Source of the DNA: Methylorubrum thiocyanatum
GTDB lineage: Bacteria > Pseudomonadota > Alphaproteobacteria > Rhizobiales > Beijerinckiaceae
Length of the DNA stretch: 64,000 nt
Assembly: GCA_014138645.1 (NCBI GenBank)
Contig: JACJIB010000003.1
Span: forward strand, 558,001 to 622,000
Direction of reading: 5' to 3'
The notes below the pieces were generated by a model, which had not been told where the DNA came from, did not search any database, and worked only from the letters and a program-made list of their open reading frames with translations. Made by a program: the position numbers and the translations under genes. Shown here in pieces: positions 1 through 9,123 of this stretch. Position 1 is the stretch's first letter, and the number at the start of each line of letters is the position of its first letter.

Positions 1-33
1 CCGGCCGACATCGCTGACGAGCCCGGTGAACAT
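1..33 (-). CDS. ribE: Riboflavin synthase alpha subunit, N-terminal fragment cut by window edge
   Basis: Only the first eleven codons lie in the window; on the minus strand they read MFTGLVSDVGR, the typical start of the riboflavin synthase alpha chain, which dismutates 6,7-dimethyl-8-ribityllumazine to riboflavin. The ATG lies one base past the ribD stop, so the two are almost certainly co-transcribed and translationally coupled. The rest of the gene lies beyond position 1. Confidence 0.8.
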   Translation of the reverse strand, partial: MFTGLVSDVGR

Positions 34-34
34 G

Positions 35-1168
35 TCAGATCCTCTCGTAAGTGGTCGCCGTGTCGGGGCCGAGGTCGCGGGTCTCGACCGTGGCGAAGGA
101 GCCGTCCGCGAGGCGGCGGGCGAGGTTGGGCCCGAGCGCCGGCAGGCCGCCGGCCTCCCCCAGCGCGACGGCGCCGGTGATGAGGGTGCAGGCATCGATC
201 AGATCGTGCGCGGCGAGCGCATCGGCAAGCGCCGGCCCGCCCTCGCTGCAGATCCGCGTGAGGCCGCGCTCCGCCAGCGCGGCCAGCGCCGCGGGCAGAT
301 CGATTCGGCCCTGTGCATCGGTCGGGACGAAGGCGATCTCGACGCCGAAGGAGGCGAGCATGCGCCGGGCATGGGCCGGGGCGCCGCGCCCGGTCAGCAC
401 CAGGGTTGGCAGGTCGCGGGCGCCGCGCACGAGGTGGCTCGCCGGGTTGAGGCGCAGGGTCGAGTCGAGGACGATCCGCAGCGGCGAGCGCTCGGTGAGC
501 CCCGGCAGCCGCACGGTCAGCGACGGATCGTCGGCCCGGGCCGTGCCGATGCCGACCATGATCGCGTCGGCATGCGCCCGCCACAGATGCACCGCCCCGT
601 CGGCGATGGCACCGGTGATCTTCAGCCGCTCGCCGGTCGAGGGGGCGGCGAAGCCGTCGCGGGTGCGGGCAAGCTTGAGGTGGAGGCTCGGGCGGCCCTT
701 CGTCACCCGACTGAAATGGCCGCGATGGTCGCGGGCGGCCTCCTCGCGCAGCAGGCCGGTCTCGACCGCGATTCCGGCGGCGCGCAAGCCGGCATGGCCG
801 CGCCCGGCCACCCGCGGATCCGGATCCTCGATCGCGGTGACGACGCGGGCGACCCCCGAGCGGATCGTCGCCTCCGTGCAGGGCGGCGTACGGCCGTGAT
901 GCGAGCAGGGCTCCAGGGTGACGTAGAGCGTGGCGCCGCGCGCCGCCTCGCCCGCCATGGCGAGCGCCAGCGGCTCGGCATGCGGCCGCCCGCCGGGGGC
1001 CGTCACCGCCTGCCCGACGATACGGCCGTCAGGGGTCACCACGATGGCGCCGACGCTCGGATTGGGCCAAGTCCGGCCGAGATTGCGCCGTCCCAGTGCC
1101 AGGGCGAGGCGCATGGCGCGGCGATCGAGAGCCTGCTGCACGGCGGTATCCACGGCCGGCCCCGTCAT
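35..1168 (-). CDS. ribD: Bifunctional riboflavin deaminase/reductase RibD
   Basis: RibD catalyses two steps of riboflavin synthesis: deamination of the GTP-derived pyrimidine and NADPH-dependent reduction of its ribosyl side chain. The 377-residue protein has the usual two-domain length. The N-terminal deaminase carries the zinc site HAE (H63, E65) and the pair [11 protein letters not shown] (C88, C97). The reductase domain starts near residue 150. The start overlaps the nrdR stop as ATGA, and ribE follows one base after the stop, giving an nrdR-ribD-ribE operon, an order common in alphaproteobacteria. Confidence 0.96.
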
Positions 1169-1722
1169 GCCCGCTTGCGGGACGGACGGCCGCGGCGCGG
1201 TGCGGCGGCCGCCTCGTCGGTCGCGACAGGCACGGCCTCCTCCTCTTCGGGCAGGAGCGCCTCGCCCGCCAGACGGCCGCCAAGGGTACCGAGCAGGTCC
1301 TGGAAATCCTGCGCCTCGCGGAAATTCTTGTAGACCGAGGCGAAGCGGACATAGGCGACGTCGTCCAGCCCCTTGAGCCCCTCCATCACCGCCTCGCCGA
1401 TGGCCTCGCTGGTGACCTCACCCTCGCCGCCGCTCTCCAGCCGGCGGGTGATACCGCTGACGAGGCGCTCCACCCGCTCGGGATCGACCGTGCGCTTGCG
1501 AAGCGCCACGTCGATCGAGCGCTGGAGCTTATCGCGGTCGAAGGGCACGCGCTTGCCCGAGCGCTTGAGCACGACGAGTTCGCGCAACTGCACCCGCTCG
1601 AAGGTCGTGAAGCGTCCGCCGCAATCCGGGCAGACGCGACGGCGGCGGATCGCGGAGGAATCCTCGCTCGGCCGCGAATCCTTCACCTGGGTGTCGGGGC
1701 CACCGCAGAACGGACACCGCAT
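1165..1722 (-). CDS. nrdR: Transcriptional repressor NrdR
   Basis: NrdR is a zinc-ribbon and ATP-cone repressor of ribonucleotide reductase genes that senses ATP/dATP. The 185-residue protein begins MRCPFCGG; zinc-ligand pairs are C3/C6 and C31/C34, followed by an ATP-cone from about residue 49 to 139. It has a C-terminal tail rich in Glu, Ala and Arg beyond the usual ~150-residue length, ending in a basic run. It overlaps ribD by four bases (ATGA), so it is translated with the riboflavin genes. glyA lies upstream on the same strand with the Rrf2 gene between them. Confidence 0.96.
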
Positions 1723-1785
1723 CGCGCGCTCACCACCTCGTCCGGCACGTTCTCTCAGCCGCGCCCTCTCTGCCCCACTCGCCGC

Positions 1786-2352
1786 TCAATTGCCAGGAGC
1801 CGGATCGGCCGAGGCGTCGGCGAGGGTGTCGTCGAAGGGATCGGCGGGGGTGGAACTCTCGTCGTCCGGCTCGTCGAAGAGGGCGCCGAGCGCCGCCGCC
1901 GTCGAACCGGCCGCCACGTCGGCGAGCGTGAGACGGTCGAGTTCGAGGAAGAAGGCCTGCTCCGCCGCGTCCAGGGCCCATTTGAGGCGACAGCGGCTGA
2001 GGAGACGGCAGGGGTCACGCTGGCAATCCACCACCGTCCCGACACCCTCCAGTTCCGCGACGAGGCGTCCGAGCCGGATGTCCCGCGGATTCTGTGCCAG
2101 GCGCACGCCGCCGGCGCGGCCCTGCCGCGCCTCGACGACACCGGCCCGGACGAGTGCCTGGGCGATCTTCTGGAGATGGTGCACCGAGATGCCGAAGCGC
2201 TGCGCAATGGTCGGAGTCGCGATCCAGGCGCCCGGCTCAACCAGGGTCAGGCGCATCAGGAGACGCAGGCCATAATCCGTATGAAGCGAGAGATGCAGGA
2301 GCTCCCTCCCGAGCGACGCCGCACAACCTTCAGGCGAAGGCGAATTCGGCAT
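1786..2352 (-). CDS. nsrR: Rrf2-family regulator of NsrR type (nitric-oxide sensor)
   Basis: An Rrf2-family winged-helix regulator carrying an Fe-S cluster. The helix-turn-helix region has TDYGLR near its start. The three cluster cysteines lie in C-x4-C-x5-C spacing followed by RLKWAL, the arrangement of E. coli NsrR (C91/C96/C102) and unlike RirA or IscR. NsrR represses NO-detoxification genes until NO damages the cluster. No hmp or nor gene is nearby, so its targets must lie elsewhere. The ATG at 2352 gives 188 residues with an 18-residue extension; a CTG at 2298 behind GGGAGGG would give a protein that aligns end to end with NsrR. The acidic Ala/Asp-rich C-terminal tail is extra. Confidence 0.82.
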   Translation of the reverse strand: MPNSPSPEGCAASLGRELLHLSLHTDYGLRLLMRLTLVEPGAWIATPTIAQRFGISVHHLQKIAQALVRAGVVEARQGRAGGVRLAQNPRDIRLGRLVAELEGVGTVVDCQRDPCRLLSRCRLKWALDAAEQAFFLELDRLTLADVAAGSTAAALGALFDEPDDESSTPADPFDDTLADASADPAPGN

Positions 2353-2438
2353 CCATCATTCCAAGAACAGAATGACGTGTACACTCCTTAGGCGACAAAG
2401 TTCGCGCAGATTAACTCGAAAGTTGTCTTGAAACGACA

Positions 2439-2468
2439 GCGACCGCGGATCGGGAGATCCGCGGTCGC
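2439..2468 (-). terminator. Probable terminator of glyA
   Basis: A perfect 13-bp stem (2439-2451 with 2456-2468) closes a four-base loop, 40 bases past the glyA stop. On the minus strand it is followed by a weak, T-rich stretch rather than a clean T-run. Termination is inferred. Confidence 0.65.
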
Positions 2469-2507
2469 ATCGGCCCGCTTGCGCGGACCGAGAGAGGCTC
2501 GAAGAGC

Positions 2508-3812
2508 TTAGCTGTAGATCGGGAAGCGATCGGTCAGGGCGTGGACCTTCTCCTTCACCGCCGCCTCGACGGTGGAGTCGCCGCTCTCACCCTTGTCGGC
2601 GAGGCCGTCGAGCACCTGCACGATCAGCGAACCGACCTGCTTGAACTCGGCGACGCCGAAGCCGCGGGTGGTGCTGGCCGGGGTGCCGAGGCGGATGCCG
2701 GAGGTGATCGTCGGCTTCTGCGGGTCGAACGGCACGCCGTTCTTGTTGCAGGTGATGTCGGCCCGCGACAACGCCGCCTCGGCGGCCTTGCCGGTGAGGC
2801 CCTTCTTCTGCAGATCGACCAGCATCAGGTGGTTGTCGGTGCCGCCCGAGGTGATGTCGTAGCCGCCCGAGATGATGGTGTCGGCCAGCGCCTTGGCGTT
2901 ATCGATGACCTGCTTCGCGTAGATCTTGAACTCGGGCTTCAGCGCCTCGCCGAAGGCCACCGCCTTGGCGGCGATGACGTGCATCAGCGGGCCGCCCTGA
3001 AGGCCGGGGAAGATCGCCGAGTTGAACTTCTTGGCCAGCGCCTCGTCGTTCGTCAGGATCATGCCGCCGCGCGGGCCGCGCAGGGTCTTGTGCGTCGTCG
3101 TGGTGGCGACATGGGCATGCGGGAACGGCGAGGGATGCAGGCCCGCGGCGACGAGGCCGGCGAAGTGGGCCATGTCGACGAAGAAGTAGGCGCCGACGGA
3201 ATCGGCGATCTCACGGAACTTCGCGAAGTCCCAGTGACGCGGGTAGCCCGAACCGCCGGCGATGATCACCTTCGGCTTGTGCTCCTGGGCGAGGCGCTCG
3301 ACCTGCTCCATGTCGATGCGCTGGTCCTCGCGGCGCACGGTGTAGGAGACCGGCTTGAACCACTTGCCCGAGACGTTCGGCGGCGCGCCGTGGGTGAGGT
3401 GGCCGCCGGCGGCGAGGTCGAGGCCGAGGAAGGTGTCACCGGGCTGCATCAGGGCCATGAACACGCCCTGGTTCGCCTGGGAGCCGGAATTCGGCTGAAC
3501 GTTGGCGAAGCCGCAACCGAACAGGCGCTTGGCGCGGTCGATCGCCAGCTCCTCGGCGATGTCCACGAACTGGCAGCCGCCGTAGTAGCGACGGCCCGGA
3601 TAGCCCTCGGCGTACTTATTGGTCAGAACCGAGCCCTGCGCCTCGAGCACGGCGCGGGAGACGATGTTCTCGGAGGCGATCAGCTCGATCTCGTGCTGCT
3701 GCCGGCCGAGTTCCTGCGAGATGGCCTTGGCGATCTCCGGATCGGTCTCCGCAAGTTGAGCCGAGAAGAAGGTGTTCAGGGCAGTGGTGTCGGACGCAGT
3801 TCCGGCGCTCAT
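2508..3812 (-). CDS. glyA: Serine hydroxymethyltransferase
   Basis: A PLP enzyme that interconverts serine and glycine with methylene-tetrahydrofolate. In serine-cycle methylotrophs it is the entry point of C1 carbon into assimilation. The PLP lysine is K242 in the [14 protein letters not shown] block; the substrate signature [13 protein letters not shown] lies at 67-79. The ATG at 3812 gives 434 residues, the family length, with AGAGG nine bases upstream; an in-frame start at 3851 would add a non-conserved tail. It is monocistronic: its own hairpin lies downstream and the ATP synthase terminator upstream. In M. extorquens glyA is reported to be activated by QscR; no site could be assigned here. 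Confidence 0.97.
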   Translation of the reverse strand: MSAGTASDTTALNTFFSAQLAETDPEIAKAISQELGRQQHEIELIASENIVSRAVLEAQGSVLTNKYAEGYPGRRYYGGCQFVDIAEELAIDRAKRLFGCGFANVQPNSGSQANQGVFMALMQPGDTFLGLDLAAGGHLTHGAPPNVSGKWFKPVSYTVRREDQRIDMEQVERLAQEHKPKVIIAGGSGYPRHWDFAKFREIADSVGAYFFVDMAHFAGLVAAGLHPSPFPHAHVATTTTHKTLRGPRGGMILTNDEALAKKFNSAIFPGLQGGPLMHVIAAKAVAFGEALKPEFKIYAKQVIDNAKALADTIISGGYDITSGGTDNHLMLVDLQKKGLTGKAAEAALSRADITCNKNGVPFDPQKPTITSGIRLGTPASTTRGFGVAEFKQVGSLIVQVLDGLADKGESGDSTVEAAVKEKVHALTDRFPIYS

Positions 3813-4163
3813 GAGCGTAGCCTCTTTTCGTTGTTTTACGGGCGAACCCACCCGTTCTCCCGCTGGCGTGTGCGGGGGTGAATTTCGGCACTATTCGTAC
3901 ACGTCGTCGAACGACAGGCCAAGCACAGGTGATTTTACGCCTGCGTTCAAAATTTTTCACGGGAGCGGCCCTGCGCTGCGGCAGCGCAGCCCCCGCGTGG
4001 TCCTGCACACGCAAAAACACCCGGCAGAGCCGGGTGTCGCTGGACCGACGGTTCGATTTGTCGCCGGCCCCGCTCACCCTTCCGGTGACCGTAGCCGCAG
4101 CGGCCGGCGCGTCTTGTCGATTCGCGCCGTCGGCTTGCCGAAAGGCGGCGCTGGCCTTTCGGA
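3813..4163. other. glyA upstream region (no gene)
   Basis: This 351-base gap holds the ATP synthase operon terminator (4013-4037) and the glyA promoter and leader. An 8-bp perfect hairpin (3971-3989, loop CGG) lies about 160 bases upstream of the glyA start. AT-rich tracts around 3925-3960 are candidate promoter sequence, but no convincing -35/-10 pair was found. No coding sequence is supported. Confidence 0.5.
4013..4037 (-). terminator. Rho-independent terminator of the F0 ATP synthase operon
   Basis: On the minus strand a 9-bp perfect stem (ACACCCGGC/GCCGGGTGT, loop TCT) runs directly into five Ts. It lies 127 bases past the atpF stop, ends the operon, and insulates glyA. Confidence 0.9.
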
Positions 4164-4652
4164 TCAGGCCTGCAGACGGCTCTTCACGTCGCCGAGGCTG
4201 GCACGGACGAGATCCTGGGCCGCGCCCCCCTGAAGGCGCTCGCGCAACAGGGTTTCGGAGACCTTGACCGCCGCGTCGGCGGCAGCGGCGCGGACCTGGG
4301 CGGAGGCCTGCGCCTCGGCCTGGGCGATCTTCGCCTCGGCGGCCTTGGTGCGGCGGGCGACGAAATCGTTGAGGCGGGCATGGCCCTCGGCGGCGATGCG
4401 CTCGGCATCCTCGCGGGCGCCGGCGACGATCGCCTCGGCCTCGCGCTCGGCCTCGGTGCGGCGGCGCTTGTAGTCGGCGAGGACGGCCGCGGCCTCCTCG
4501 CGCAGGCGGCGGGCCTCGTCGAGTTCGTGGCGCACGCGCTTGGCGCGGCTGTCGAGGCCGCTCGTCATCATCGAGAAGCCGCCGACCCGCCAGACGATGA
4601 CCAGGAACGCCACGAAGGCGACGGCGACCCAGAATTCCGCGGTCAACAGCAT
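4164..4652 (-). CDS. atpF: ATP synthase F0 subunit b
   Basis: One of two b-type stator subunits of the F-type ATP synthase. The 162-residue protein has one N-terminal membrane segment (about 5-22), then a long charged, alanine-rich coiled coil that forms the peripheral stalk to F1. It is the last gene of the F0 operon and lacks the long N-terminal tail of the neighbouring b' subunit. The b/b' split is normal in alphaproteobacteria, where F1 genes sit in a separate operon. Confidence 0.94.
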   Translation of the reverse strand: MLLTAEFWVAVAFVAFLVIVWRVGGFSMMTSGLDSRAKRVRHELDEARRLREEAAAVLADYKRRRTEAEREAEAIVAGAREDAERIAAEGHARLNDFVARRTKAAEAKIAQAEAQASAQVRAAAADAAVKVSETLLRERLQGGAAQDLVRASLGDVKSRLQA

Positions 4653-4745
4653 GTCGGTCTCAAACCCTTGGTCGGCCTTCCGCCCGGCGGGGCCGGTGCG
4701 GGGTCGGTTCGGATGGTGGGGCCGGCGGCGAGGCCGGCCCTCGGA

Positions 4746-5348
4746 TCAGTGGACGGCGGGCGTCGCGTCGAGGGCGCGGTTCAGGCTCGCCGGGTCGGGG
4801 GCCTGGCCGGTCAGCCGCTCGACGATGGCCGAGGCGGTCTCGCCGGCGATGGTGCGGACATTGCCCATGGCTTCGCTCGTGCGGGCCCGGATGGTCGCCT
4901 CGGAGGCGGCAAGCCGCTGGTTCAGCTCGGCTTCGAGGGTCTTGCGCTTGGCGTCGGCCTCGGCCGTGAGGCTGTTGCGGGTCTCCTGAGCGATGGCCTG
5001 CGCCTTCGCCTGAGCCTCACGCAGCGACGTCTCGTAGGCGGCGCCGGCGGCATCGGCCTCGGTCTTCATGCGCTGGGCCTCGTTCAGGTCGGACGAGAGC
5101 CGGCCGGCGCGGTCGCCGAGGATCGCCTCGATGCGCGGCAGCGCGACCTTGGACATCAGGTAGTAGAGCAGGCCGAATGCCAGCGCGAGCCAGATCAGCT
5201 GCGCGAGGAAGGTGTGGCTCTCGAAGGGCGGGAAGGCCCCGCCGTGGCCGCCGGAGGGCTGCTCGGTATGGGTGTGCGGGCTCCCGGGCGGAACGATCGT
5301 CGTGTCCGCGTTCGGGGAGGGGGTCGTGAGGATGTTCTGCTCGGCCAT
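4746..5348 (-). CDS. atpG: ATP synthase F0 subunit b'
   Basis: The second stator subunit (also written atpF2 or b'), expected to pair with b. The 200-residue protein has a Pro/Thr/His-rich cytosolic head of about 45 residues, one membrane helix (about 48-68), and a coiled coil rich in Ala, Glu and Arg. It sits between atpE and atpF. An 8-bp hairpin (4719-4726 with 4733-4740) lies in the 93-base gap to atpF. Symbol usage varies between genomes. Confidence 0.93.
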   Translation of the reverse strand: MAEQNILTTPSPNADTTIVPPGSPHTHTEQPSGGHGGAFPPFESHTFLAQLIWLALAFGLLYYLMSKVALPRIEAILGDRAGRLSSDLNEAQRMKTEADAAGAAYETSLREAQAKAQAIAQETRNSLTAEADAKRKTLEAELNQRLAASEATIRARTSEAMGNVRTIAGETASAIVERLTGQAPDPASLNRALDATPAVH

Positions 5349-5407
5349 GGCCCTGTCCGGTGACGTCGGAAGGCCGGCTCCGCGGGCGGAGCGGCCGGAT
5401 CAACGAG

Positions 5408-5452
5408 CGAGGGCGTGCGAGGCGGGCTCAAAAGCCGGCTCGCACGCCCTCG
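5408..5452 (-). other. Large hairpin between atpE and atpF'
   Basis: A perfect 14-bp stem (5408-5421 with 5439-5452) encloses a loop that can form a further GGCT/AGCC stem. It begins 10 bases past the atpE stop and has no T-run, so it is more likely an mRNA-stabilising or processing element than a terminator. Confidence 0.75.
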
Positions 5453-5461
5453 AAAAGCACG

Positions 5462-5689
5462 TCAGACGGCGAAGAGCAGCAGCAGCGCGACGAGCAGCGA
5501 GAAGATGCCGAGCGCCTCGGTGAGCGCGAAGCCCAGGAGGAGGTTGGTGCGCTGGCTGTCGGCGGCCGACGGGTTACGCAGGGCGCCCGAGTAGAACTGG
5601 CCGAACAGGTTGCCGAGGCCGATGCTTGCGCCCGCCATGCCGAGGCAGGCGAGGCCGGCGCCGATGTACTTCGCAGCGACGGGATCCAT
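5462..5689 (-). CDS. atpE: ATP synthase F0 subunit c
   Basis: The proteolipid that builds the rotating c-ring in the cytoplasmic membrane. The 75-residue protein is two membrane helices joined by the polar loop R38-N39-P40; the proton-binding carboxylate is E58 in LTEAL. The pattern of glycines in helix 1 ([15 protein letters not shown]) is typical. It lies between atpB and atpF'. The ring needs many copies per complex, and the large hairpin just downstream could favour accumulation of this segment of the mRNA. Confidence 0.96.
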   Translation of the reverse strand: MDPVAAKYIGAGLACLGMAGASIGLGNLFGQFYSGALRNPSAADSQRTNLLLGFALTEALGIFSLLVALLLLFAV

Positions 5690-5749
5690 GAAACACTCCT
5701 GAAGTTCGAACGGGGTTCGTTGTGGGCGGAAGGGTCCGGCCGGGAAGGA

Positions 5750-6505
5750 TCAGTGGCCGGGGTGGAGGGCGTCGGCGAGATAGACCGCCGTCAGCGTCGC
5801 GAAGACGTAAGCCTGGAGGGCCGCGACGAGGAACTCGAGAGCCGTCAGCGCGATGGTGAGCGCGAGCGGCAGGGGCGAGAGCACGCCCCAGGCACCGGCG
5901 ACCAGAAGCTGCACCACGAAGAAGGCGAAGATCTTCAGGGCAATGTGGCCGGCCAGGATGTTGGCGAAGAGACGGACCGAGAGGCTGATCGGACGCGACA
6001 GGAACGACACGATCTCGATCGGCACCATGATGAGCAGCAGCGGCTTCGGCACGCCCGACGGCACGAACACACCGAGGAAGTGGGTGCCGTGCTTGGCCAC
6101 GCCGTAGATCACCACGGTCAGGATCACCACGAGGGCGAGGCCGAAGGTGACGATGAGGTGGCTGGTCACCGCGAAGGCGTAGGGGATCATCCCGAGGAGG
6201 TTCAGGATGAGCACGAACATGAACAGGGAGAACACGAGCGGCAGGAACCGCTTGCCGTCGGCACCGGTCGCCTGATGCACCGTGTCGGCGATGAATTCGT
6301 AGAGCGTCTCGGCCAGCGCCTGGAGCCGGCCCGGGACGACGGAACGCCCGGAGGTCGCCACGATGGTCAGCAGCGCGATGATGCCCACCGCGGCGAACAT
6401 GTAGAGAGCCGATTGCGTAAACGCGAGCTGCTGGTTGCCGATGTGACCCAGCGAGACGAGCGGCTGCAGCTCGAACTGGTGGATCGGGTCGATACTGACC
6501 GCCAT
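5750..6505 (-). CDS. atpB: ATP synthase F0 subunit a
   Basis: The membrane stator subunit that forms the proton half-channels against the c-ring. The 251-residue protein is strongly hydrophobic with five to six membrane helices. The essential arginine is R178 in the conserved segment SLSVRLFANILAGH. Its place after atpI and before atpE is the standard F0 order. Length is normal for alphaproteobacteria. Confidence 0.97.
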   Translation of the reverse strand: MAVSIDPIHQFELQPLVSLGHIGNQQLAFTQSALYMFAAVGIIALLTIVATSGRSVVPGRLQALAETLYEFIADTVHQATGADGKRFLPLVFSLFMFVLILNLLGMIPYAFAVTSHLIVTFGLALVVILTVVIYGVAKHGTHFLGVFVPSGVPKPLLLIMVPIEIVSFLSRPISLSVRLFANILAGHIALKIFAFFVVQLLVAGAWGVLSPLPLALTIALTALEFLVAALQAYVFATLTAVYLADALHPGH

Positions 6506-6643
6506 GTGCCCGCTTCCGCCCCTTTTGTGTGTCCGCGCGAGGGAGCCTCAGCGGCTCCCGTCTGTCGCGCGTCGCCCTTACACGATGCCGGGCGAGTCTC
6601 AAGACCCTAGAAGCGCCTTGGCGACCCTTACCGGTGATCTTTC

Positions 6644-6997
6644 TCAGTTTTTCCGGCCACTGAAGCCGCTGACCCGCATGACGTTGTAGATACCCGTCAC
6701 GAAGCCCAGCATCAGCAGAACGATCATGCCCCACGGCTTGGTGCCGAAGAGATGATCGACGATGTAGCCGAGGATGCCCCCGGCGATCACGCCCGCGATG
6801 AACTCGGTCGAGAGCCGCATGGCCTGACCGAGCGGGGCTGCCCCGCCGGACGTGCCGGTGCGCGCAAGCTTGTCGGGAGCGGCTTTGGGCCGCTTGCCTT
6901 CGAGCTGCGTCTCGAGACGCTTGAGCCTCGCGGAGAGATCGCCGTCGGCGGGAGCCTTTTCCGGCCCGCTCCCCTGGCCTGCCGGGTCACCGCTCAC
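6644..6997 (-). CDS. atpI: ATP synthase protein I
   Basis: A small membrane protein at the head of F0 operons, thought to help c-ring assembly. Two membrane segments with glycine-rich faces (AGVIAGGILGYIVD and the following helix) are followed by a short C-terminal stretch. The GTG at 6997 (117 residues) is chosen because the operon promoter ends at 7057, which would place the in-frame ATG at 7072 upstream of the transcript start, and because GGGG lies seven bases before the GTG. The first ~45 residues are charged and likely cytosolic. Confidence 0.88.
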   Translation of the reverse strand: MSGDPAGQGSGPEKAPADGDLSARLKRLETQLEGKRPKAAPDKLARTGTSGGAAPLGQAMRLSTEFIAGVIAGGILGYIVDHLFGTKPWGMIVLLMLGFVTGIYNVMRVSGFSGRKN

Positions 6998-7056
6998 GGG
7001 CGACCCCACACGTCGTCGGGAGCGGAAGGAACCGGCCAGTGCCCTCGGCGCGGCGC

Positions 7057-7085
7057 ACCATAGTTTCGCCAACCTTGAGTGTCAA
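7057..7085 (-). promoter_or_regulatory. Sigma-70-type promoter of the F0 operon
   Basis: Minus strand TTGACA (7085-7080), 17-base spacer, TATGGT (7062-7057). The predicted start near 7050 gives a leader of about 50 bases before the atpI GTG. An inverted repeat GTTGA/TCAAC (7110-7123) lies just upstream. Confidence 0.75.
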
Positions 7086-7160
7086 GGCGACCGAAGCACC
7101 TATTAAGCTGTTGATAAATCAACATGATTTTTGTTTTTCCACGGCCTTCGGCGAGCCGGA

Positions 7161-7814
7161 TCAGGCCCCCAGGATCGGCTTGATGATCTTCTCCATCTCC
7201 TCGATGGAGAGGGCACCGGCGCGCTTCTCGCCGTTGATGAAGAAGGTCGGCGTCGATTCGACCTTGAGGGTCTCGAGCCCCCGGGTCTTGACCGCGTTGA
7301 TGGCGGCGTAGGTCTTCTGGTCCTTGAGGCAGGCCTCGAACTTCTCCTTCGAGAAGCCGGCCTGACGCAGCAGCTGCTCCATGGCATCGACCGGCGATTG
7401 CGGCTTACGCACGAAGGCCCAGTTCGGCTGCTGGTCGAACAGCAGATCGGTGATGGGGTAGTACTTCGCGTCGCCGTCGCAGCGGGCCAGCATGAAGGCG
7501 GCGGTGGCGAGCGGATCGAGCGGGAACTCGCGCAGGGTGAAGCGCACCTTGCCGGTGTCGATGTAGCGCTCCTTCAGCACCGGCCAGGTCGTGGCGTGGA
7601 AGTGGGCGCAGTGCGAGCAGGTCATCGAGGCGTACTCGATGATCGTCACCTTGGCGTCGGCCGGCCCGAGCCAGACATCGCCGAGGGGACCGGGCTGCAT
7701 CAAGGCGGCCGTGTCGGCCGATTGCGCCAGCGCTTCGAGGGAGAAGGACGGCAGCAGGGCGGCGGTGCCGAGGGCAAGGCCGGTCAGTTTCAGGGCGTCG
7801 CGCCGGGTGATCAT
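7161..7814 (-). CDS. DsbA-family periplasmic thiol protein
   Basis: A thioredoxin-fold oxidoreductase of the DsbA family, 217 residues from the ATG at 7814. The N-terminus MITRRDALKLTGLALG is a twin-arginine-like signal with cleavage after ALA around residue 30, so it acts in the periplasm. The catalytic pair is C66-S-H-C69, with the cis-proline loop ESTPTFFING near 190. A longer in-frame start at 7934 would place an unlikely Arg/Pro-rich stretch before the signal. The DUF721 gene lies upstream on the same strand. Disulfide formation or isomerisation is inferred; the partner DsbB is not in the window. Confidence 0.88.
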   Translation of the reverse strand: MITRRDALKLTGLALGTAALLPSFSLEALAQSADTAALMQPGPLGDVWLGPADAKVTIIEYASMTCSHCAHFHATTWPVLKERYIDTGKVRFTLREFPLDPLATAAFMLARCDGDAKYYPITDLLFDQQPNWAFVRKPQSPVDAMEQLLRQAGFSKEKFEACLKDQKTYAAINAVKTRGLETLKVESTPTFFINGEKRAGALSIEEMEKIIKPILGA

Positions 7815-7996
7815 GGCAGGGCGGGCTCCGTTCGCGGGCCATGGGGAGGCCCGATCGCGCGCAGGATTAGACGGAACGGCTCCGTCCGGCCGAGGGACGC
7901 GTCGCCGCACGGCCTTTCGCGAGCCGCTTATCACGCTGCGCGGCCGCCCGCACGTCCTTCGGTTGGTCCCGGCTGGTCTCGGGCGACGCCGGGCCG

Positions 7997-8473
7997 CTAT
8001 CGCCGCGCCACCACGGCGATGCCGAGGCGGTCAAGAGCATCGCGCAGGCGATCCTCCTCGATACGGGCGACGGCGAGAGCCACCTCGCCGCGGCGGGCCG
8101 GATCGAGCACCATCGGCGGCGTGCGGCGGCTGGTCCGGTGCAGGCGATCCTGGCGCAGAACGATCTTGCCGATGCAGGCCCAGCCGTAATGCGCGTTGAC
8201 GCGCTGGATCACCACCGGGGCGAGATGCTGGAGTTCGAGGGCGAAGGCGCCCTCCACCCGCACCACCAGGGTGCCGGGCTCCGGCCGCCCCTCCGCATCA
8301 CGGCGGGCACGGCGCGGCCATTCGAGCTTGACCGGCTGGCAGGCCCCGGCGAGCCGGGCGCCGACGATGTCCGGCCACGCGGCGAGGATGTCGGAGGAGG
8401 CGAATCCCTGCGCGGCAAACGCCGGGCCGATACAGCCCTCGATCAGTTCGCTGAGCGGTTTGACGCGCGCCAT
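7997..8473 (-). CDS. DUF721 (DciA-like) protein
   Basis: A 158-residue protein of the DUF721 family, related to DciA, the helicase loader of many bacteria. The conserved core DILAAWPDIVGARLAGAC is near the N-terminus, followed by a beta-rich middle (TLVVRVEGAFALELQH) and a basic C-terminal half. It starts at the ATG at 8473; a start at 8500 is also open. In alphaproteobacteria this family often sits between mutY and a DsbA-like gene, as here (mutY is divergent). A role in replication initiation is inferred from the family only. Confidence 0.75.
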   Translation of the reverse strand: MARVKPLSELIEGCIGPAFAAQGFASSDILAAWPDIVGARLAGACQPVKLEWPRRARRDAEGRPEPGTLVVRVEGAFALELQHLAPVVIQRVNAHYGWACIGKIVLRQDRLHRTSRRTPPMVLDPARRGEVALAVARIEEDRLRDALDRLGIAVVARR

Positions 8474-8644
8474 CGGCACCCCGGAACACAAGGGCCGCAC
8501 GGCCGGCGCGCCCCGCCCGCGAACCTATCCGAAAAGCGGCCCGCACGGGAGTCGGAAGCGGGGATGCCGTGCCGATGATGCCGAGCCCGCCCGGGCGAAT
8601 GCGCGGGCCCTGCCGAGCCGGCGACGTCCCGGCCTGTCCCGGCG

Positions 8645-8968
8645 TCACGCACGAACCGCAGCCCTGGAACCACGCCGCTTCAGGACATTCACGATCGTCC
8701 AGGCCACGAAAGCGGAGAGAACGGTCACGAACTCCAGACAGAGCGCCGCGACATACTGAGGCCCCGTATCCGTTTCGGCGACGCCCGCGACGAGGCCCCA
8801 ATGCGCAAGACCGGCCGCACCGATGAGGAGCACGACGGCGTAGATCCAGCGGACGGCCTGCCGCCAGAGCGTGAGGGCGAGATCGGAGCCGTTCGCCATC
8901 GCGCACAGGACCAGCAGGGCGCCGGGACCACCGACGAACAGGAAGAGAATGAGGATCGCCGATATCAT
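8645..8968 (-). CDS. Small hypothetical membrane protein
   Basis: The 107-residue protein begins MISAILILFLFVGGPG and has three to four predicted membrane segments (about 2-20, 33-53, 70-95), then a short basic tail (KRRGSR). The ATG at 8968 is chosen because upstream codons encode an Arg-rich stretch that overlaps the mutY promoter region. No strong ribosome site is visible. I do not recognise a family. It diverges from mutY. Confidence 0.55.
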   Translation of the reverse strand: MISAILILFLFVGGPGALLVLCAMANGSDLALTLWRQAVRWIYAVVLLIGAAGLAHWGLVAGVAETDTGPQYVAALCLEFVTVLSAFVAWTIVNVLKRRGSRAAVRA

Positions 8969-9123
8969 GCAACCCGGGATACCGACGTTCGGCGGCCGCG
9001 TGAATGCGTGCCGGCCGAATCCGCCGTAGGGGGTGACGGAGGCTCGGTGTTGAGCCTCGCCCGTTTGCGGCCGACGGCGCGAAGACGCTTTTTCCGCTCC
9101 CGCGCTCCCGCTATGGACGGGCC

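Noticed and set aside
3813..4012. Riboswitch in front of glyA
   Set aside because: An 8-bp hairpin is present, but no consensus core of glycine, SAM or tetrahydrofolate riboswitches could be recognised.
7103..7117. CtrA-like site TTAA-N7-ATAA upstream of atpI
   Set aside because: Seven of eight bases match, but it is in an AT-rich promoter flank where such matches are easy, and housekeeping ATP synthase is an unlikely target.
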